From Rhodococcus sp. RD6.2 (GTDB lineage: Bacteria; Actinomycetota; Actinomycetes; Mycobacteriales; Mycobacteriaceae), in contig NZ_CVQP01000010.1 of NCBI RefSeq assembly GCF_001040705.1, positions 198,251 through 262,250 of the forward strand: a DNA stretch of 64,000 nucleotides, in the 5' to 3' direction. A model generated the notes under the pieces. That model saw only the letters and a program-made list of their open reading frames with translations. It was not told the origin of the DNA and made no database searches. Position 1 is the first letter of the stretch. Every line of letters starts with the position of its first letter. A program made the translations under genes and the position numbers. This document shows positions 52,634 through 61,164 of the stretch, in pieces.

Positions 52634-52862
52634 TCAGGTGACGACCACGAGTCGTGGTTTCACCGGCATCGGAGTGCCTGCGATCGTGACGTGGTCGGTC
52701 GGTCGGTCCGACGACCTGACCGGGGTGGCGGGCGGGCAGTCCGTTGACGAGCACGAGCCCCTCCATCGCGAGCACCGCAGCCTGGGAGCGGCCGACGCCG
52801 GGGTTCTGTTCGACGAGGGCATCGCACACCGGCTTGCATGCGGATACGTCGTTCATGTTCAC
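52634..52862 (-). pseudogene. Frameshifted small S4-domain protein gene
   Basis: From GTG 52862 or ATG 52856 the frame reads MNDVSACKPVCDALVEQ, then GRSQAAVLAMEGLVLVNGLPARHPGQVVGPTD, a convincing S4 RNA-binding fold, and then becomes nonsense. In another frame the fold resumes as DHVTIAGTPMPVKPRLVVVT and stops at 52634. The shift is at three tandem GGTC units (+ strand, 52693-52704). With two units the whole protein would be one frame of about 75 aa. No active form can be made from this sequence without slippage. Confidence 0.55.
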
Positions 52863-53070
52863 AGTCTGCGCCGCACCCGTGAACGCCCCGGTCTCCGAAT
52901 CTGGCGCGTGACGGACGTCCGGGTGAACACGACGTGGACGCCCAGGTGATTGCCAGCGGCGCCCAGCCTTTCTGCCAGGATCTGCGGCCACACTGAGACC
53001 GTCGGCCCGAACGTGGGGAGGCTGACGACTCACCGCCCGGTCACGCGCAACCCCGGGCGGTGGGTCCGCG

Positions 53071-53694
53071 TCAGCGCACTACGACGACGTGCAGGTTGCG
53101 GGGGCCGTGGACGCCCTCGACGCGCTCGAGTTCGATGTCCGACGTCGCGGACGGTCCGCTGATCATCGTCGTCGGCCTCTCCGGCACCAGCCGTGACAAC
53201 GACTCCGGCACCCCGACCTCGATCGACTCGACCGACACCACGCACACGTGGACGTCGGGGACGAGCGTCAGCGCTCTGCGGCCCTGGTCGGGACTCCCGT
53301 CGAGGAAGATGGTGCCGGTTTCCGCGCAGGTGACGGTGGACGCCGTCACGACCGCGTCCAACTCCGACAGCTGCGGTGCCGGTACGTCGGCCGAGTCGAC
53401 GACGACGTCGCCGCCGAAGCCGCCGAGCCACGACTCGTCCAGTCCTGCAGGCACTCCCACACGGCGTGCGCCGAGGTCGTCGAGTACCCGGGTGAGGGTC
53501 TCGGCGAGCGTTGTGGGATCGCACCGATGGACGTGCGCCTTGTAGTCGACGAGCCGGTCCACGAGCAGTTCGATCCGCTCGTCGTCCGGCATCGTCCGAC
53601 CGGTCCGGTAGTCGCGTGGAATATGCTGCGGCACAGGTGAAGCCAGGGTCTGCGCGTCCCGGATCCGCGACAGGATTGTCTCCCGCGAGCTCAT
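53071..53694 (-). CDS. lutC: Lactate utilisation protein LutC (LUD domain)
   Basis: The protein has 207 aa from ATG 53694, which overlaps the lutB stop (ATGA). The LUD fold is visible in RVGVPAGLDESWLGG, SELDAVVTASTVTCAETGTIFLDGSPDQGRRALTLVPDVHVCVV and PRNLHVVVV. With LutA and LutB it forms the iron-sulfur L-lactate oxidase complex that converts L-lactate to pyruvate. Last gene of lutABC. Confidence 0.9.
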   Translation of the reverse strand: MSSRETILSRIRDAQTLASPVPQHIPRDYRTGRTMPDDERIELLVDRLVDYKAHVHRCDPTTLAETLTRVLDDLGARRVGVPAGLDESWLGGFGGDVVVDSADVPAPQLSELDAVVTASTVTCAETGTIFLDGSPDQGRRALTLVPDVHVCVVSVESIEVGVPESLSRLVPERPTTMISGPSATSDIELERVEGVHGPRNLHVVVVR

Positions 53695-55205
53695 TTCCGT
53701 CCCTCCTCCCGTGCCCGGTCCACTTCCGCCCGCCCCTCCGGCGAGTCCCACCACTGCCGGAACGTCTGCTTCGGCGGCGCGGGAATATCGCGGGCAGCGG
53801 TCCACCCGCTCAGTGGGGGCGGGAGGGTCGAGATCTTCCCCTTGCGGCCGGCGGCAAGCCGGCCGAGTCCGGCAGCTTTCTGCGCCAACGTGAATCGTCG
53901 CGCCGAACTCATCGCCACCGACGCCGCCTTCATGACGGCCTTCTCCGCCGAGAATCCGGCGTTCTCCACCTTCTGGTGGCGCAGCTCGACGAGCAGTGAC
54001 GGGATGTCGATCTTGACGGGGCACGCGTCGAAGCAGGCGCCGCACAGGCTCGATGCGAACGGCAGCGTGGCGTTCGGGTCGTCGGGGGCGTCCATCCCGG
54101 CGAGTTGCGGGGTGAGGACCGCGCCGATCGGGCCGGGATACGTGGAGCCGTAGGCGTGTCCGCCGGTGCGCTCGTACACGGGGCACACGTTCAGGCAGGC
54201 GGAGCAGCGGATGCAGTGCAGCGCCTGGCGTCCGATCTCGTCGGCGAGGGCGGCGGTGCGCCCGTTGTCGAGCAGGACCAGGTGGAACGACTGTGGCCCG
54301 TCGCCGGGGGTGACGCCTGTCCACATCGACGTGTACGGATTCATCCGCTCTCCCGTCGAGGAGCGCGGCAGCAACTGCAGGAACACCTCGAGGTCCGCGA
54401 ACCGGGGGAGCACCTTCTCGATCCCCATGACCGTGATGAGCGTCTGCGGGATCGTCAGGCACATGCGGCCGTTGCCCTCGGACTCGACGACGCCGAGCGT
54501 TCCCGTCTCGGCGATCCCGAAGTTCGCCCCCGACACCGCGACCGGGACGGTCATGAACTTGTGCCGCAGGAACTTGCGGGCCGCGGCGGCGAGGTGTGCG
54601 GGTTCGGAGTCGAGGTCGGGGTCGACGCCCGCCATCTCGCGCAGGAAGATCTCTCGGATCTCCGACCGGTTGCGGTGGATCGCGGGAACCAGGATGTGCG
54701 ACGGCTTGTCGTGTCCGAGCTGGACGATCAGCTCGGCGAGGTCCGTCTCGTAGGCAGTGATGCCCTGGGCTTCGAGGTGTTCGTTGAGTTCGATCTCCTG
54801 GGTGGCCATCGACTTGACCTTGATGACCTCGTCGGACCCGGTGGCCCGGATCAGGTCGGTGACGATGGCGTTGGCCTCGTTCGCATCCGCAGCCCAGTGG
54901 ACGACTCCGCCGCGCGCGGTGACCGCGGCCTCGAGCTGTTCGAGCAGTGCCGGCAGCCGGTTCATGACGTCGGTCTTGATCGCGGACCCGCTGTCGCGCA
55001 GTGGTTCCCAGTCGGGGAGTTCGCCGGTCACGTGCAGACGCTTGGCGCGGATCGTGTGCGTGGCCTTGCCGATGTTGCGTCGCAGCTGGGCGTTGGCGAG
55101 TTCGTGGTGCGCGGCCTTCGGGAACTTTTCGGTGCCGCGCAGGAACCCGACGCCCTGCGGGGCGCGGGGCGGGACGGCGGGGAGTCCGAGCGGGACGGTG
55201 GTCAT
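53691..55205 (-). CDS. lutB: Lactate utilisation iron-sulfur protein LutB
   Basis: The protein has 504 aa from ATG 55205, overlapping the lutA stop (ATGA). An N-terminal LUD domain (about residues 60-290, with SGANFGIAETGTLGVVESEGNGR) is followed by two ferredoxin-type clusters, CIRCSACLNVCPVYE and CGACFDACPVK. The C-terminus PPPLSGWTAARDIPAPPKQTFRQWW is typical of the family. It passes electrons in the LutABC L-lactate oxidising complex. Confidence 0.93.
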   Translation of the reverse strand: MTTVPLGLPAVPPRAPQGVGFLRGTEKFPKAAHHELANAQLRRNIGKATHTIRAKRLHVTGELPDWEPLRDSGSAIKTDVMNRLPALLEQLEAAVTARGGVVHWAADANEANAIVTDLIRATGSDEVIKVKSMATQEIELNEHLEAQGITAYETDLAELIVQLGHDKPSHILVPAIHRNRSEIREIFLREMAGVDPDLDSEPAHLAAAARKFLRHKFMTVPVAVSGANFGIAETGTLGVVESEGNGRMCLTIPQTLITVMGIEKVLPRFADLEVFLQLLPRSSTGERMNPYTSMWTGVTPGDGPQSFHLVLLDNGRTAALADEIGRQALHCIRCSACLNVCPVYERTGGHAYGSTYPGPIGAVLTPQLAGMDAPDDPNATLPFASSLCGACFDACPVKIDIPSLLVELRHQKVENAGFSAEKAVMKAASVAMSSARRFTLAQKAAGLGRLAAGRKGKISTLPPPLSGWTAARDIPAPPKQTFRQWWDSPEGRAEVDRAREEGRK

Positions 55206-55957
55206 CTCGGCGCCACCTCCGCGGGTTCGGTCGAGGCCAGGATCTCGGCGAGATGGATGGTGCGCGTTCCCATCTGCAGTCGGGACATGCCGCCGCCGAT
55301 GTGCATGAGGCAGGACGAGTCGCTGGCGCACAGGGATTCGGCGCCGGTCGCCGCGACGTTGCGGATCTTGTCGGTGAGCATCGCGGTGGAGGTCTCGGCA
55401 TTCTTGATGGCGAAGGTGCCGCCGAAACCGCAGCAGGAGTCGGCTTCCGGCAGTTCGACGAGGTCGATGTCGCGGACGGCGCGCAGCAGTCGGAGGGGCT
55501 TGTCGCCGACGCGGAGCATTCGCAGCGAGTGGCAGGTGGGGTGATAGGTGACCCGGTGCGGGAACCAGGCGCCGACGTCGGTGACGCCGAGGACGTCGAC
55601 GAGCAGTTCGGACAGCTCGTAGGTCTTGGCCGCCGCCGTCTGCACGCGCCCGCGCAGCGCGGTGGTGCCGTAGCGGTCGGCGACGATCTCGTGCTGGTGG
55701 CGGATGGAGCCGACGCAGGATCCGGACGGCGCGACCACGACGTCGTACGACGCGTCACCGAACTCGTCGGCGTAGTTCTCGACCAGGGGGAGGGCGTCGG
55801 GTTGGTAGCCCGTGTTGACGTGCATCTGCCCGCAGCAGGTTTGGCCGGGCGGGAACACGACGTCGTGGCCGAGGCGGGTGAGCAGGAGCGCGGTGGACTT
55901 CGCGGCGTCCGGGAAAAGGGTGTCCCCGAGGCAGGTGGCGAACAGCGCGATTCGCAT
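55202..55957 (-). CDS. lutA: Lactate utilisation protein LutA (CCG domains)
   Basis: The protein has 251 aa from ATG 55957, just after GGAG. Two CCG motifs that bind non-cubane Fe-S clusters are present: GQTCCGQMHVN and ADSCCGFGG, with partner Cys in APSGSCVGS and TYHPTCHSLR. First gene of lutABC. Its promoter faces that of the permease, and an LldR-type palindrome lies 22-36 bases upstream of its start. Confidence 0.93.
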   Translation of the reverse strand: MRIALFATCLGDTLFPDAAKSTALLLTRLGHDVVFPPGQTCCGQMHVNTGYQPDALPLVENYADEFGDASYDVVVAPSGSCVGSIRHQHEIVADRYGTTALRGRVQTAAAKTYELSELLVDVLGVTDVGAWFPHRVTYHPTCHSLRMLRVGDKPLRLLRAVRDIDLVELPEADSCCGFGGTFAIKNAETSTAMLTDKIRNVAATGAESLCASDSSCLMHIGGGMSRLQMGTRTIHLAEILASTEPAEVAPR

Positions 55958-55978
55958 GTGATCTCCGCAATAGTGGTT

Positions 55979-55993
55979 TGTGGTCAGACCACA
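55979..55993. promoter_or_regulatory. LldR/FadR-type operator 1
   Basis: TGTGGTC-A-GACCACA is a perfect 15-base palindrome containing the FadR-family core TGGTnnnACCA. It lies just upstream of lutA. Confidence 0.85.
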
Positions 55994-56079
55994 GTAAGCC
56001 ACGGTCAGCGCGTTTCCGCAACAATCGGCCTCCCCTGCGCTCGGGGCTCGATTGTGACCTGGGTCATGGTGTACGTTGC

Positions 56080-56094
56080 TGTGGTCTGACCACA
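56080..56094. promoter_or_regulatory. LldR/FadR-type operator 2
   Basis: TGTGGTC-T-GACCACA is identical to operator 1 except for the central base. The centres are 101 bases apart, and this copy is 18 bases before the permease start, so binding should block it. The pair could also support DNA looping. Confidence 0.85.
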
Positions 56095-56111
56095 CACCCC
56101 CAGGAGTTCCC

Positions 56112-57779
56112 GTGGCAACCGACCTACTGGCGGAGACGTTCACCCCCGCCACCGATGCCGTCGCGCACAACCTCACCCTGACGGCGCTCGTCGGCCTGAC
56201 CCCGCTGGTGACGTTCTTCGTCCTGCTCGCCGGCCTCAAGCTCAAGGCCTGGTACGCCGGTCTCGGCGCGCTCGCCGTTGCGGCGGTGGTCGCGATCGTC
56301 GGGTTCTCGATGCCTGTCTCGCTGACCGCGCTGTCGGCACTGCAGGGCATCGCCTTCGGACTCTTCCCGGTGATGTGGATCGTCGTCACCGCGATCTGGT
56401 TCTACGAACTCACTGTCGTCAGCGGCCGCTTCGAGGATCTGCGGCGGGTGTTCAGCTCCATCGGCCGCGGCGACATGCGCGTGCAGGCGATGCTGATCGC
56501 GTTCTGCTTCGGCGGCATGCTCGAAGCACTTGCCGGATTCGGTGCCCCTGTCGCGATCACCGGCGCCATGTTGATCGCGATCGGGATGCCGCCGATCCGT
56601 GCGGCGGTCACCGTCCTCGTCGCGAACACCGCACCGGTTGCATTCGGCGCCATGGCAATTCCGATCACGACCGCAGGAAACCTGACCGGCATCCCCGCAA
56701 CCGAGATCGCCGCCGTGGTCGGTAGGCAGACGCCGATCCTCGCGCTGTTCGTGCCGTTGCTGCTGCTCTTCCTCGTCGACGGCCGGCGCGGACTGCGTCA
56801 GGTCTGGCCGATCGCTCTCGTCACGGGCGCGGTGTTCGCGTTCGCGCAGTTCTGGTGCTCGAGCCATTTCTCGTACGAACTCACCGACGTCGTCGCCTCG
56901 CTCGCCGGCCTCGCGGCGGCGGTGGCGATGCTCCGCTTCTGGTCGCCCGCCACCCCCGACGATCAGCGCTCCCATGTCGAACCGGAACCGCTCGGCGCGT
57001 CCCGAGTGCTGCTGGCCCTCTTCCCCTACCTGCTGGTCGTCGTGGTGTTCGGTGTCGCGAAGCTGTGGACGATCGGGTTCGACGTGCCCGCGTGGCTGGC
57101 CACGACCGACCGGAAGGTCGAATGGCCCGGCCTGTACGGCAACCTCCTCACCGGCAGCGGCGACCCCGCATCGAGCGCGATCTACACCTTCTCCTGGCTC
57201 TCGAATCCGGGCACGCTGCTGCTCATCAGCGGCCTCGTCGTCACCGCCGTGTACACACTCGTCTCCAGTGGTGGACGGTTCCCGATGACGTTCGGCATGG
57301 CGGCGACCACCTTCGGTCGGACCCTGGTCAAGATGCGGCTGCCGATCGCCACCGTCGCGACCGTGCTCGGTCTGAGCTACGTCATGAACCAGTCCGGTCA
57401 GACCGTCGCGATCGGTACCTGGCTCGCAGGCACCGGCGCCATCTTCGCGTTCTTCTCGCCGATCCTCGGCTGGCTGGGCACCGCCGTCACCGGGTCGGAC
57501 ACCTCCGCGAACGCCCTGTTCGCCAAGCTGCAGCAGACCGCGGGACAGGCCGCGGGCATCGACCCGACACTGCTGGTCGCGGCGAACACGTCCGGTGGCG
57601 TCGTCGGCAAACTCGTCAGCCCGCAGAACCTGACGATCGCGGCGACCGCGGTCGGGCAGGCGGGCAGTGAGCCGGTCCTGCTGCGCAAGGTGATCGGCTA
57701 CAGCCTCGGGATGCTGTTCGTCCTCTGCGTCCTGGTGTTCCTGCAGTCGACCCCGGTGCTCGAGTGGATGCTGCCGTGA
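56112..57779 (+). CDS. lctP: L-lactate permease (LctP family)
   Basis: The protein has 555 aa from GTG 56112, with CAGGAG at 56101-56106. About 14 hydrophobic helices are present. LctP signatures include CFGGMLEALAGFGAPVAITGAMLIA, NTAPVAFGAMAIPITTAG, GWLGTAVTGSDTSANALF and NTSGGVVGKLVSPQNLTIA. It imports L-lactate (and probably glycolate) with protons to feed LutABC. It is transcribed divergently from lutABC under the two palindromes. Confidence 0.95.
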   Translation: MATDLLAETFTPATDAVAHNLTLTALVGLTPLVTFFVLLAGLKLKAWYAGLGALAVAAVVAIVGFSMPVSLTALSALQGIAFGLFPVMWIVVTAIWFYELTVVSGRFEDLRRVFSSIGRGDMRVQAMLIAFCFGGMLEALAGFGAPVAITGAMLIAIGMPPIRAAVTVLVANTAPVAFGAMAIPITTAGNLTGIPATEIAAVVGRQTPILALFVPLLLLFLVDGRRGLRQVWPIALVTGAVFAFAQFWCSSHFSYELTDVVASLAGLAAAVAMLRFWSPATPDDQRSHVEPEPLGASRVLLALFPYLLVVVVFGVAKLWTIGFDVPAWLATTDRKVEWPGLYGNLLTGSGDPASSAIYTFSWLSNPGTLLLISGLVVTAVYTLVSSGGRFPMTFGMAATTFGRTLVKMRLPIATVATVLGLSYVMNQSGQTVAIGTWLAGTGAIFAFFSPILGWLGTAVTGSDTSANALFAKLQQTAGQAAGIDPTLLVAANTSGGVVGKLVSPQNLTIAATAVGQAGSEPVLLRKVIGYSLGMLFVLCVLVFLQSTPVLEWMLP

Positions 57780-57825
57780 CCGTGGCCGACCGCCTCACGA
57801 GGGCCACCGCCTAGGCTCGCATGCC

Positions 57826-58539
57826 ATGCCCGAATCCTCGTCTCCGCAGCCCGGCTCCCGCGCATGGGAGCAGGTGCTGGCACGGCTGGAGCAGATGCTC
57901 CTGTCGGGCGAGGTGACGCCCGGTCAGCGGCTGCCCGGCGAACGCGTCCTGGCGGCGAACCTGGGAGTCGGCCGATCCTCGGTCCGTGAAGCACTCCGGG
58001 TGATGGAGGCGCTCGGCCTGCTGCGGGCGCAGACCGGGTCGGGGCCGAGCGCGGGCGCGATGATCGTCAGCCGCCCCACCGGTGGCATGTCGATGCTCCT
58101 GCGCATGCAGGTTGCGGCACAGGGGTTTCCGGTGTCCGACGTGGTTCAGACCCGGCTCGTGCTCGAGACGGAGGTGATGCGGACGCTCGCCGCACGACGT
58201 CCGGCACCGGACCTCGCGACGGCGGTCGAGCTGCTCGACGCGATGGACGACGCGGCGCTGAGCGAGACGGAGTTCCTGATCCTCGACTCGCAGTTCCACG
58301 TGGCGCTGGCCGACGCGGCGGGAAACCAGGTGGTCGCGGCGATGATGGCGGGCCTACGCGAATCCATCGAGGCCTATGTCGTCGGTGGCGTGGACGTCGC
58401 GGCCTGGCCGACCACCTGCACCCGCCTGCGGCACGAGCACCGCGGGCTGGTGTCGGCGGTGGAGGACGGCGACCCCGACCTGGCCGAGCGCCGGATCCTC
58501 GACCACATCCGGGGCTACTACGAGGGCCTCGGGCACTGA
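57826..58539 (+). CDS. lldR: FadR-subfamily GntR regulator, probable LldR
   Basis: The protein has 237 aa. The winged HTH is LLSGEVTPGQRLPGERVLAANLGVGRSSVREALRVMEALGLL. The C-terminal FCD domain holds the metal-binding Asp/His pattern (RLVLETEVMRTLAARR, DSQFHVALADAAGN, RHEHRGLVSAVEDGD). Position after lctP and the presence of two FadR-type palindromes in the lut/lctP intergenic region make it the lactate-responsive repressor. L-lactate as inducer is inferred from relatives. Confidence 0.9.
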   Translation: MPESSSPQPGSRAWEQVLARLEQMLLSGEVTPGQRLPGERVLAANLGVGRSSVREALRVMEALGLLRAQTGSGPSAGAMIVSRPTGGMSMLLRMQVAAQGFPVSDVVQTRLVLETEVMRTLAARRPAPDLATAVELLDAMDDAALSETEFLILDSQFHVALADAAGNQVVAAMMAGLRESIEAYVVGGVDVAAWPTTCTRLRHEHRGLVSAVEDGDPDLAERRILDHIRGYYEGLGH

Positions 58540-58551
58540 CGCGCCGGACCC

Positions 58552-59010
58552 TCAGCGGACGGTCGGGACGCGGCGGGTACTCACTGCGATCCGGTTCCAG
58601 GCGTTGATGGTGAGGATGACGCTGATCAGCTGTGCGAGTTCCTGGTCGTCGAAGTGCTCGGCCGCCCGGTCGTACACCTCGTCGGGGACGAATCCGTCGG
58701 TCAGCACCGTGACGGACTCGGTCAGTGCCAGGGCCGCGCGCTCGCGGTCCGAGTAGAGCCCGGGTGCCTCCTCCCAGGCGCTGAGCAGGTAGAGCTTCTG
58801 TTCGCTGATGCCGGCCGCGCGGGCGTCTCGGGTGTGCATGTCGAGGCAGAAGGCGCAGTGGTTGATCTGTGAGGCGCGGGTGAGCACGAGCTCGACCAGG
58901 GTGGGGTCGAGGCCCTTCCTCGCGGCGGCGTCGAGGGCGACCATCGCCTTGTAGACCTCGGGAGCGGCTTCGAACAGGTTGACACGTCGTGCGGTCTCGG
59001 TTGTCGTCAT
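58552..59010 (-). CDS. AhpD-like carboxymuconolactone decarboxylase family protein
   Basis: The protein has 152 aa from ATG 59010. The AhpD core CAFCLDMHTRDARAAG has the CxxC and downstream His of the alkylhydroperoxidase active site. LTRASQINHC and ERAALALTESVTVL are typical. It probably reduces peroxides through a thiol relay. It is not near ahpCF and is divergent from a MocR regulator, which likely controls it. Confidence 0.85.
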   Translation of the reverse strand: MTTTETARRVNLFEAAPEVYKAMVALDAAARKGLDPTLVELVLTRASQINHCAFCLDMHTRDARAAGISEQKLYLLSAWEEAPGLYSDRERAALALTESVTVLTDGFVPDEVYDRAAEHFDDQELAQLISVILTINAWNRIAVSTRRVPTVR

Positions 59011-59026
59011 GGTGCAACCGTAGAAC

Positions 59027-59048
59027 GCAAATGGTCCCTGCAAATGGT
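59027..59048. promoter_or_regulatory. Direct-repeat operator candidate for the MocR regulator
   Basis: GCAAATGGT occurs at 59027-59035 and again at 59040-59048 (13-base period) in the short gap between the divergent ahpD-like and mocR genes. MocR/PdxR regulators characteristically bind direct repeats. Confidence 0.65.
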
Positions 59049-59059
59049 TCAATCGAGCG

Positions 59060-60445
59060 GTGACATCGTGGGCCAATCTCGGGTTGGATCTGCACCTGGA
59101 CCTTCGCGGCAGGTCCGGGGTGCGCGCCGCGTTGACGGCCGCGCTCCGCGAGGACGTTCGCTCCGGCCGGCTCCCTCCGGGGGTGCTCCTGCCGCCGTCC
59201 CGAACGCTGGCCGCGGACCTCGGGGTCGCCCGCAACACGGTCGCCGACGCCTACGCGGAACTGGTCGCCGAGGGATGGCTCACCGCCCGGCAGGGGTCCG
59301 GAACCCGGGTGGCTGCGCGCGCCGCAGCCGTGACGATCGGCCGACCGACGCGGCCGACCCCGCCGCCGCGGCCCGTCCACAACCTGATGCCCGGGTCACC
59401 GGATGCCGCGTCATTCCCCCGCGGCGCCTGGCTCGCCTCCACCCGCCGCTCGCTGACCGAGGCGCCGAGCGACGCATTCGGCCCCGGCGACCCGCGGGGC
59501 CGTCCGGAGCTACGAAAAGCACTGGCGGACTATCTGTCCCGCGCCCGCGGTGTTCGTGCCGACCCGGACCGCATCGTGGTCTGCGCGGGCACGGCGCATG
59601 CGGTCTCGCTGCTCGGATCGGTGCTCGGCGGGCCGATAGCGGTCGAGTCGTACGGCCTGCACGTGCACCGAGACCTACTCGCCACGGCGGGTGTGCGGAC
59701 GGTGCCGGTCCCCGTCGACGAGGACGGTGCGCGCGTGGCCGCGCTCGCGTCGGCCACCGTCGCGGGTGCACTGCTGACGCCCGCCCACCAGTTCCCCATC
59801 GGTGGACCGCTTCATCCGGAACGCCGTGCCGCGGTGGTGGATTGGGCGCGCGACACCGGTGCGATCCTCCTCGAGGACGACTACGACGGAGAGTTCCGCT
59901 ACGACCGACAGCCCGTCGGTGCGATGCAGGATCTCGACCCCGAGCGGGTCGCGTACCTCGGCTCGGTGAGCAAGAGCCTGTCCCCGGCGCTCCGCCTGGG
60001 CTGGATGGTGCTGCCCGACGGACTGGTCGACCCGGTGCTCACCGCCAAGGGCATCTGGGAACGCTGGGTGAGCGTGCCGGACCAGCTCACGCTGGCGGAT
60101 TTCGTAACGCGCGGCGGCTACGATCGCCAGATCCGGCTGATGCGGTCGCGGTATCGCAGGCGCCGAGACCACTTGGTGGCGGCACTCGCCGAGCGGGTAC
60201 CGCACGTGCGGGTGTCCGGCATCGCGGCGGGGCTGCACGCCGTCGTCGAGGTACCGCCGGGTGACGAGCGGCGGGTCCTGGCCGCCGCAGCTGACGAGGG
60301 CCTCGCGCTCGGTGCGCTGTCGGTGTTCCGGCATCCCGACAGCACGGACACGTGGCGCGAGGGTGTGGTCGTCGGCTACGGCGCCCCGCCCGAGCATGCG
60401 TTCGCCGGCGCCCTGGACGCACTGTGCCGGGTCCTCATGCGCTGA
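59060..60445 (+). CDS. MocR/PdxR-family regulator (GntR HTH fused to aminotransferase fold)
   Basis: The protein has 461 aa from GTG 59060. The N-terminal GntR winged HTH (LPPGVLLPPSRTLAADLGVARNTVADAYAEL) is joined to a class I aminotransferase-like domain. The PLP-binding Lys305 lies in YLGSVSKSLSPALRLGWMV, and EDDYDGEFRYDRQPV gives the conserved Asp/Tyr. Such proteins sense PLP with an amino compound. The likely target is the divergent ahpD-like gene and itself. Confidence 0.9.
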   Translation: MTSWANLGLDLHLDLRGRSGVRAALTAALREDVRSGRLPPGVLLPPSRTLAADLGVARNTVADAYAELVAEGWLTARQGSGTRVAARAAAVTIGRPTRPTPPPRPVHNLMPGSPDAASFPRGAWLASTRRSLTEAPSDAFGPGDPRGRPELRKALADYLSRARGVRADPDRIVVCAGTAHAVSLLGSVLGGPIAVESYGLHVHRDLLATAGVRTVPVPVDEDGARVAALASATVAGALLTPAHQFPIGGPLHPERRAAVVDWARDTGAILLEDDYDGEFRYDRQPVGAMQDLDPERVAYLGSVSKSLSPALRLGWMVLPDGLVDPVLTAKGIWERWVSVPDQLTLADFVTRGGYDRQIRLMRSRYRRRRDHLVAALAERVPHVRVSGIAAGLHAVVEVPPGDERRVLAAAADEGLALGALSVFRHPDSTDTWREGVVVGYGAPPEHAFAGALDALCRVLMR

Positions 60446-60479
60446 TGCGCAGTGGCGCGCCTACGGAGGGTTGGGCGTC

Positions 60480-61031
60480 CTACAGTGCTCCGCCCGCCGC
60501 GGGCGGTGCCCCGACGGATTCTCCTGCAGCACTGTTCATCTCGCGGGCCACGAAGTTCTCGAGGTCGAACAGGTTGGTGCCCGCCCGGTTCGCGACGGCG
60601 AGGAGCGTGTTCATGGTGGCCACTTCCTCGACCTGCTCCTTCAGGAACCACTGCATGAACTGCTCGCCGAGGTAGTCGCCCTCCTGCCGTGCGGTACCCG
60701 CGAGTGCAACGATCTGCTCGGTGACGGTGCGCTCCTGCGCGAGTGCCAGCGCGATTGGTTCGCGGTGGTCCTCGAACTGCGACCTGACCGGGTCGACGCC
60801 GCTGAGCTCGACCGGAAGATCACGGTCGAGGAAGTACTGGACGATCATCATCGCGTGGTTGCGTTCCTCGACGGACTGCGCGAAGAAGTACTTCGCCAGC
60901 TGCGGCAGATCGGTGCCCGCGAAGTAGACGGCGATCGCGACGTACTGGTGCGACGCGGTGAACTCGTGACGGATCTGATCGTGGAGGAGGGCGTGAAACT
61001 TGGTGTCGTTCGCGTCATCCGGCTGGCTCAT
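60480..61031 (-). CDS. Ferritin (BfrB-like), copy 1
   Basis: The protein has 183 aa from ATG 61031 (MSQPDDANDTKFHALL). It has the four-helix ferritin fold with ferroxidase-centre residues in HEFTASHQYVAIAVYF, SVEERNHAMMIVQYFLD and ALAQERTVTEQIVAL. FLKEQVEEVATMNTLLAVANRAG is the typical final helix. It stores iron as a 24-mer. It is closely related to the second ferritin upstream (61165-61710). The C-terminus PPAAGGAL is flexible and matches PLAAGGSV of its partner. Confidence 0.92.
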   Translation of the reverse strand: MSQPDDANDTKFHALLHDQIRHEFTASHQYVAIAVYFAGTDLPQLAKYFFAQSVEERNHAMMIVQYFLDRDLPVELSGVDPVRSQFEDHREPIALALAQERTVTEQIVALAGTARQEGDYLGEQFMQWFLKEQVEEVATMNTLLAVANRAGTNLFDLENFVAREMNSAAGESVGAPPAAGGAL

Positions 61032-61164
61032 GGGCACGACAATAGTGCTGGTCAGAGCGTTGCGCACCCAAGTGCAGCCTTATTGAGGGCAGTGTTTCCT
61101 AACTGAGTCGACCCTTCCCGCGGACGCGGAGGGTGGCGCGAGAACCCTTCCGAACTGGGGGTTC

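Noticed and set aside
52638-52949. Plus-strand small gene of 103 codons
   Set aside because: It is antisense to the S4-like sequence, has no ribosome site and no recognisable motifs.
61032-61164. IdeR iron box before the ferritin gene
   Set aside because: Only a TTAGG-like half element was seen, too weak to call.
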